Source: Cocleimonas sp.
Lineage (GTDB): Bacteria > Pseudomonadota > Gammaproteobacteria > Thiotrichales > Thiotrichaceae
Direction of reading: 5' to 3'
Assembly (NCBI GenBank): GCA_023145485.1
Contig: JAGLDT010000234.1
Location: 1 to 8,150 of the forward strand
Length of the DNA stretch: 8,150 bases
Within the stretch, counting starts at the first letter, position 1. Every line of letters begins with the position of its first letter. The position numbers were made by a program, and so were the translations under genes. Below, piece by piece: positions 1 through 5,100 of this stretch. Below the pieces are notes generated by a model. It saw only the letters and a list, made by a program, of their open reading frames with translations. It was not told where the DNA came from and did not search any database.

Positions 1-174
1 GCCTTTGCTGACATTGAACAACTAAAAAAGACGATAACAAACGTTAGTAATGAGCATGACTGTACTTTTGAAGAAGCCCACAAGAGAATACATTTCACCG
101 CTATTTGGGAGAAAGCGGTTGCGTGTTTAGCGCAGGCAAAAGAAGCCTACTCTGGATTGCCTAGCGCCTCGTAA
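1..174 (+). CDS. C-terminal end of an unrecognised protein (partial)
   Basis: This is the 3' end of a gene that begins left of the window. Frame 1 is open from base 1 to a TAA at 172-174, giving 57 residues, while the other two forward frames hit stops within the first 25 bases. No ATG or GTG occurs in frame, so the start must lie upstream. The visible tail is soluble-looking and mostly helical in character, with a charged first half (ADIEQLKKTI) and a second helix containing IWEKAVACLAQAKEAY, and it ends in GLPSAS. It has no membrane segment, which argues against CbiB or CobS. It ends 39 bases before cobD on the same strand, so co-transcription with cobD is possible. I do not recognise the family and assign no function. 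Confidence 0.6.
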   Translation, partial: AFADIEQLKKTITNVSNEHDCTFEEAHKRIHFTAIWEKAVACLAQAKEAYSGLPSAS

Positions 175-213
175 ACACGTTGTTTTGCTTAAACAAAAAA
201 CTGATGATTTTTA

Positions 214-1212
214 ATGAATAAAACAATCAAGCATGGTGGTAATTTGTATGAAGCGAGTGATCTTTATGGTATTCCATTAGAGGATTGGATAGACCTATCA
301 ACGGGTATTAATCCTCGTTCATGGCAACCACCTGAAATACCGATTTCAGTCTGGCAACGGTTACCTGAAGCAGAGGATGATTTATTGTCGGTGGCAACAC
401 AGTATTATGGTTGTGAGGATTTACTGCCGATTGCGGGGTCTCAGGTTGCGATTCAATCCTTGCCTTATTGTCGTCAGCATTCACGTATTGGTATCGTTAG
501 TCCTTGTTATGCTGAGCATCCCTATTGGTGGGAGCAGGCGGGGCATGATGTCATTCGTCTTTCCTCAGGTGAAATTGATGGGCTTATTGAAGGCTTGGAT
601 GTTTTACTACTGATTAATCCTAATAATCCTGATGGCACACAGTACACGCTAGAGAAGCTGTTAGGGTGGCATCATTTACTGGCTAAAAAAGATGGCTGGT
701 TAATTGTTGATGAAGCCTTTATCGACAGTAGGCCAAAGCAGAGTCTTTTATCGCGCTTCAAATGTATGCCAAAAGGCTTAATTGTACTGCGTTCAATTGG
801 TAAGTTTTTTGGGTTAGCAGGTATCCGTTTAGGGTTTATTGCGGCGGAACCTTTATTATTGACGCAGCTAGCGCAACGTCAAGGGCCGTGGGCAGTCTCG
901 CACCCTGCGCGATGGCTCGGTGCGCTGGCACTTGCTGATCAGCAGTGGCAACAACAAACTTGTGCGTTTTTAGTTAAGCAAAGTGATGCGTTGTATCAAA
1001 TTTTGTCAGACTATTTTCAAAATATTCATCAAAGTCACTATTTTTGTTATGTTCCGCATCCTCAAGCAGAGCAAATAAAGCACCAATTAGCAGAGCAGGG
1101 AGTCTGGGTTCGTTATTTTGAAAAACCCTACGCTATTCGCTTTGGTTTACCTAAAAATGACAAAGAATTAACCAAATTGCTTATAATTTTGTCTTGTTTT
1201 TTAAGGCTATAA
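214..1212 (+). CDS. cobD: Threonine-phosphate decarboxylase (CobD/CobC), PLP-dependent
   Basis: This enzyme decarboxylates L-threonine O-3-phosphate to (R)-1-amino-2-propanol O-2-phosphate in the cytoplasm; CbiB then joins that product to adenosylcobyric acid in adenosylcobalamin synthesis. The 332 residues form a fold-type I aminotransferase-like protein. HGGN at 7-10 and IDLSTGINP at 26-34 are the N-terminal signature separating this family from HisC. NPNNPDG at 135-141 and DEAF at 166-169 are PLP-pocket motifs. K197 in SIGKFFG is the expected Schiff-base lysine, R205 follows in GIRLGF, and R309 in AIRFG is the expected carboxylate-binding arginine. The length is close to the Pseudomonas-type CobC (about 330) and shorter than Salmonella CobD (364). 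The ATG at 214 puts HGGN at the usual position, although no strong Shine-Dalgarno precedes it. The symbol is cobD in enterobacterial naming and cobC in Pseudomonas naming. No cobalamin riboswitch is seen in the 39-base gap upstream. HisC is the main alternative but unlikely. Confidence 0.93.
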   Translation: MNKTIKHGGNLYEASDLYGIPLEDWIDLSTGINPRSWQPPEIPISVWQRLPEAEDDLLSVATQYYGCEDLLPIAGSQVAIQSLPYCRQHSRIGIVSPCYAEHPYWWEQAGHDVIRLSSGEIDGLIEGLDVLLLINPNNPDGTQYTLEKLLGWHHLLAKKDGWLIVDEAFIDSRPKQSLLSRFKCMPKGLIVLRSIGKFFGLAGIRLGFIAAEPLLLTQLAQRQGPWAVSHPARWLGALALADQQWQQQTCAFLVKQSDALYQILSDYFQNIHQSHYFCYVPHPQAEQIKHQLAEQGVWVRYFEKPYAIRFGLPKNDKELTKLLIILSCFLRL

Positions 1213-1223
1213 GATATGGTTTT

Positions 1224-1256
1224 TTGATAAATTTTAATAATATTAATATTTATCAA
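1224..1256. repeat. 33-bp near-perfect AT-rich palindrome after cobD
   Basis: The outer arms TTGATAAAT (1224-1232) and ATTTATCAA (1248-1256) are perfectly complementary. The inner arms TTAATA (1234-1239) and TATTAA (1241-1246) also pair. The only breaks are a T/T mismatch at 1233/1247 and one central base at 1240. It begins 12 bases after the cobD stop. There is no GC core and no T-tract after the right arm, so it is not a standard intrinsic terminator. It could be a regulator-binding dyad, a weak RNA hairpin or a cruciform-prone site. The structure is read directly from the sequence; the role is unknown. Confidence 0.75.
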
Positions 1257-1350
1257 TTACTTACAGCTATTACCATTCGGCAGAAAAATTGATGGTTGTT
1301 CTTTCATTAGTAAATAGCTATATGCTAATATGCGCAACATTACTAACTAC

Positions 1351-1365
1351 CCCTCTTAGTGAGGG
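1351..1365 (+). promoter_or_regulatory. Hairpin covering the likely ribosome-binding site of the 3D-domain gene
   Basis: CCCTC (1351-1355) and GAGGG (1361-1365) form a perfect 5-bp GC-rich stem around a TTAGT loop. GAGGG is the only Shine-Dalgarno-like sequence ahead of the preferred ATG at 1379, so the hairpin would hide it in the mRNA. The 13-base gap to the ATG is longer than usual, which weakens the ribosome-binding-site call. The pairing is plain; a regulatory role is inference. Confidence 0.35.
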
Positions 1366-1378
1366 ACGGCTAAAGCAT

Positions 1379-1933
1379 ATGAACATTCAAATTTCTTTTA
1401 AGTTATTCCTGATGATCTTATTATTGGCTAGCAGCTTTATTTCGAGCGCTAGTTTTGCAAGTCCTGCTAAAAGTTACAATAATAAATCCATTGACTCAAC
1501 AACGAGAGGAAAGATGGTGAAAATTCAAAAAGCATTAAAAAAGATCGAAAAGAGAAAGCTAAAAAAATCTCATCATAGAAAGATGAGTTTCAATAAGCAA
1601 ACAAAGCGAGTTAAGCGAACTAACCGCCTTAAAGTAACGGCAACGGCTTATACTTCTCATGCAGCTCAAACTGATAGCACACCGAATATTGCTGCATGGG
1701 GGGATAAATTGCGCCCAGGAATGAGGGTTATTGCTGTATCGCGTGACTTGCTTAAAGTGTATGGCTTGAAGCATGGTTCAAAAGTTCGCATTGATGGGTT
1801 GTCGGGTGAGTATCTAGTCCTTGATAAAATGAACAAACGCTGGAGAAAAAGAATTGATATTTATATGGGGAAAAACCGTAAAAAAGCATTTAAGTGGGGA
1901 CGACGCAAGGTTGAACTTCGCTGGAATATTTAA
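1379..1933 (+). CDS. Exported, highly basic 3D-domain (double-psi beta-barrel) protein
   Basis: This is a 184-residue exported protein of unknown exact function. Residues 1-27 look like a signal peptide: a short polar start with one Lys, a hydrophobic core around FLMILLLASSF, and a cleavage site after SFA at 25-27. Residues 43-85 are strikingly basic, with 20 Lys/Arg and only one acidic residue. Residues 86 to about 165 match the 3D domain, a double-psi beta-barrel also found at the end of MltA lytic transglycosylases: VTATAYTS at 86-93, QTDSTPNIAAWGD at 97-109, AVSRD at 119-123, VLDKMNKRW at 147-155 and RIDIYMG at 158-164. D149 and D160 fit two of the three family aspartates, and D123 or D99 may be the third. 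The frame is open back to a TTG at 1289, but the ATG at 1379 puts the signal peptide at the N terminus. The family suggests cell-wall binding or processing, but no transglycosylase catalytic domain is present. The next gene, 182 bases downstream, is also an envelope protein. Confidence 0.85.
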   Translation: MNIQISFKLFLMILLLASSFISSASFASPAKSYNNKSIDSTTRGKMVKIQKALKKIEKRKLKKSHHRKMSFNKQTKRVKRTNRLKVTATAYTSHAAQTDSTPNIAAWGDKLRPGMRVIAVSRDLLKVYGLKHGSKVRIDGLSGEYLVLDKMNKRWRKRIDIYMGKNRKKAFKWGRRKVELRWNI

Positions 1934-1974
1934 TGCAATAGAAAAAATTTATTGTTATTGAAAAGATCTTTATA

Positions 1975-2024
1975 TTGACATTAGTCGGTATGAGGATTTT
2001 TTTTTGCTGAAATTTAACTATACT
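1975..2024 (+). promoter_or_regulatory. Weak candidate promoter elements upstream of the macroglobulin gene
   Basis: A perfect sigma-70 -35 hexamer, TTGACA, lies at 1975-1980, but the bases 16-18 downstream are a run of nine T residues (1997-2005) with no good -10. A good -10-like hexamer, TATACT, lies at 2019-2024 without a good -35 at the right distance; TTGCTG at 2004-2009 is only 9 bases away. The 182-base gap suggests the macroglobulin gene has its own promoter, and TATACT is the best -10 guess. Confidence is low. Confidence 0.25.
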
Positions 2025-2036
2025 GTAAATAACGAC

Positions 2037-2064
2037 AACATAGTCTCAATTTTACTGCTATGTT
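2037..2064 (+). repeat. Inverted repeat in the leader of the macroglobulin gene
   Basis: AACATAG (2037-2043) and CTATGTT (2058-2064) are perfect complements separated by 14 bases. The dyad begins 13 bases after the candidate -10 at 2019-2024, so it would lie at the start of the transcript or act as an operator. A 7-bp stem with this loop is not strong as RNA; a DNA-binding dyad is equally possible. Function is unknown. Confidence 0.4.
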
Positions 2065-2115
2065 CTTTAGATAGAAATAATAATTCAAAATAAATACATA
2101 TCAGGGAATTCGATC

Positions 2116-5100
2116 ATGCTAGACCTATCTCGCTATTTTACTACTTTACTCTTTTCTGTATTGCTTTTATCACTGGTCGCTTGCAATAAAGAAAAAGTAT
2201 CGGTGGAAAAACAGGATGCGGCTAACTCATCAGAGACCAAAACAACCACTAATACAACCTCAGAGTCAACGATAGCAGCCTCTAGTGAGGGTGCTTCCAT
2301 AGATAAAGATAAGACTCAATTTAACTGGTTTAAACTGAGTGGTTGGCACACGCAAGGGGCTATTTCACGTAATTCATCGGTACGGATCGTGTTTAATCGT
2401 GAGATTATTGATGATGATCAAGTGGGTAAGGATGCAAGTCGGGTAATGAAAGTATCCCCGTCAATTACAGGCAAGCCGATTTTTGAGAGTAAAACTGAAA
2501 TTGTTTGGTTGCCTTCTAAGACACTAACGCCTGCTACTGAGTATAAGGTCAGTATTAAAGCCAGTGGGCTGAAAGATGTCCCTGTTTCAGCACAGGATTA
2601 TCAGTTTTCATTCCGTGTTGTCCCAATGGAGTATGAGATCAAAACGGATGCACTCTCTATTCCCGCAAGTAGCTCGAAAGATAAAATAAAAACGATGACA
2701 TTAAGCGGTGAGTTATTGGTTTCTGATCGTGTTTCCCCCGATAATGTACGCAAGGTATTAAGTGCGACCTATCAAGGAAAGGGGGTTAAAATTGAATGGC
2801 AACACAGTAATAATGGTAAACAGCATCGCTTTTTTCTTAAAAATTTAAAGCGCGAGAGTTTTGCTACTGATGTGAAATTAAGTTGGAACGGGGATGCATT
2901 AGGCATTAAAAGCCAAGGCAGTAAGGAAATTACCCTACCTTCTTTGAAAGATTTTAAAATTATTGATCTGCGCGTTATGTATGCGGCAGGCGATAATCCT
3001 TTTGTGCAGATTAATTTTTCAGATGAATTAGAGTCATCACAAAACCTCAATGGTCTCATTCAGTTAAAAGATAAAAAATATAAAGTACGGGCAGAAGGCA
3101 ATATTATTAAGCTTTATCCCACCGAGAATTTAAGTGGAAGCCATAAGCTGACGATTAATAAAGGTTTGAAAGGTGTGGCTGGTGGTGTCTTAAGTAACAC
3201 TACGACGAAAGAAATCATTTTTGATACGCAAAAACCACAGTTACGTTTTGTTGGATCAGGTTCTATTTTGCCTGATAGCACCACATTAGAAGTGCCCTTT
3301 GAAGCAGTGGGTATTGATGGTATTAAGGTTTCTGCCTTTCAAGTCTATCCCAATAAAATGGGGCAGTTTCTACAGGTTAATAGCTTCAGTGGTGAAGAAG
3401 AAATGGGGCGTGTCGGACGCTTTTTATGGCAAAAAAATATTCCACTAAGCTCGGCTAATCCTAATAAATGGAATCGTTATTCTTTCGATGTAACAGAGCT
3501 AATGAAAGGTCATCAAGGTGGCTTGATACGTTTGGATCTAGAAATCAAACGCCGACATTCTACCTATGCTTGTGATAATAAAACTAAAGCAGCCGAAACC
3601 CGTGAGACACTCATAAAGAATACGGAAGATCAGGATGTTGAGCAACCCAGTGCTTGGGATGGAATGAGTGATTACGCCGAAGAAACTAATGCCTATGATT
3701 ATGATTGGGAGTACCGTAATGACCCTTGTACCGACTCTTATTTTCAATACAACTCAGAGAAAACCAAGACAACTCATAATTTTATTATTAGCAATATCGG
3801 ATTATTAGCTAAACAAGATGGGCACGAAAAGATTCATATTATTACCACTGACCTAAAAACATCCAAACCATTAGCAGGGGTGCAGTTAGAAATCCGTAAT
3901 TATCAGGGAAAAATACTGACTAAAGGGAAAAGTGATTCACAAGGGTTTGCTACTTTGCCCATTTCATCAACGCCTTTTCTTTTGAAAGCCACTAAAGGCA
4001 CCGATACAAATTATCTAAAATTAAATGCCAGTACTGCCTTATCTGTCAGTCAGTTTAATACGGGTGGTACTAAAACGGTTAATGGCATTAAAGGCATGGT
4101 GTATGCTGAGCGTGGGGTATGGCGGCCAGGAGATGATATTTATCTAACCTTTGTGTTAGAAGATAAGGATAATAAAATTCCAGACACCCATCCTGTTACC
4201 ATGAAATTAACAGATCCTCGCGGGCGTGTTGTTAAAACACAAACTAGCAGTGATGCAGTGGGTGGGTTCTATACCTTTAAATTCAAAACTCAGGAAAAAG
4301 CAGAAACAGGCAAATGGCTAGCGACTGCCTTTTTAGGGGGGAGTCGTTTTAGTAAATCATTAATGATAGAAACCATTCGTCCTAACCGCCTTAAAGTAGA
4401 GTTGGATTTTGGTACTGATGTACTGCATGGCTATCGCTCTTTGCCATTAGGAACCTTAACCTCTCAATGGTTGCACGGTGCAACGGCTGAGAATCTTAAA
4501 GCTGACATTTCAGTGCGCTTTAAAGCGAAGAAGACCATCTTTGACTCACATACGGACTTTAATTTTGATGATCCTGTGCGTCGCCTTGATAGTATTGATG
4601 AACAGTTATTGAAAGGCCGTCTGGATTCCACCGGTAAATTACGTTTTACCAAGTTTTTAAGCCCTGATGAAAAAGCGGCAGGTAAATTACGGGCTATTTT
4701 TACTAATCGCGTCTTTGAACAAAGTGGTGCCTTTAGTATTAACCGTACTGCGATGGATTATCATCCGTACAAAGAATATGTAGGTCTTAAGCTACCTAAA
4801 GGTGATCAAGCACGTAATATGCTTTTGACGGATAAAAAACACACCATCAATATTGCGAGTATTAATGCGGATGGCAAACCTGTTTCTATGAAGCAGGTGC
4901 AGATGACGTTATATAAAATTGGTTGGAAATGGTGGTGGGATAAATCATGGGAGTCATTAGCAGAATACGATGATAGCAAACACCATAGTAAACTCTCACA
5001 AAGCACTATTAGTACCACAAATGGCACAGGTTCATGGCAGTTTGAGATTAAATACCCAGAGTGGGGACGTTATTTAGTCCGCGCCTGCGATCTAGAGGGT

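Noticed and set aside
180..196. TTGTTT/AAACAA inverted repeat between the partial gene and cobD as a terminator
   Set aside because: The stem is only 6 A/T-rich pairs with no T-tract after it, too weak to call.
214..1212. Histidinol-phosphate aminotransferase (HisC) as the identity of the PLP enzyme
   Set aside because: HGGN and IDLSTGINP at the N terminus mark the CobD/CobC family, and no his genes lie nearby.
1289..1378. Upstream in-frame extension of the 3D-domain protein starting at TTG 1289 or ATG 1292/1322
   Set aside because: It would put about 30 residues ahead of a clear signal peptide. The ATG at 1379 gives a normal exported-protein N terminus.
1321..1378. Cyclic-di-GMP (GEMM-like) riboswitch suggested by GGGACGGCTAAAGC
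   Set aside because: Only this short piece resembles the motif. The upstream partner helix and the 3' half are absent, and too few bases remain before the start codon.
1936..1954. CAATAG/TTATTG hairpin after the 3D-domain gene as a terminator
   Set aside because: It is a short A/T stem with a wobble pair and no T-tract after it. The nine-T run at 1997-2005 has no convincing hairpin before it.
2772..3059. Minus-strand open frame inside the macroglobulin gene
   Set aside because: It lies wholly within a strongly supported gene on the other strand and has no recognisable domain or start signal. The same applies to the other short antisense frames at 1559-1774, 3538-3747, 4464-4652, 4806-5027, 6163-6360 and 7935-8138.
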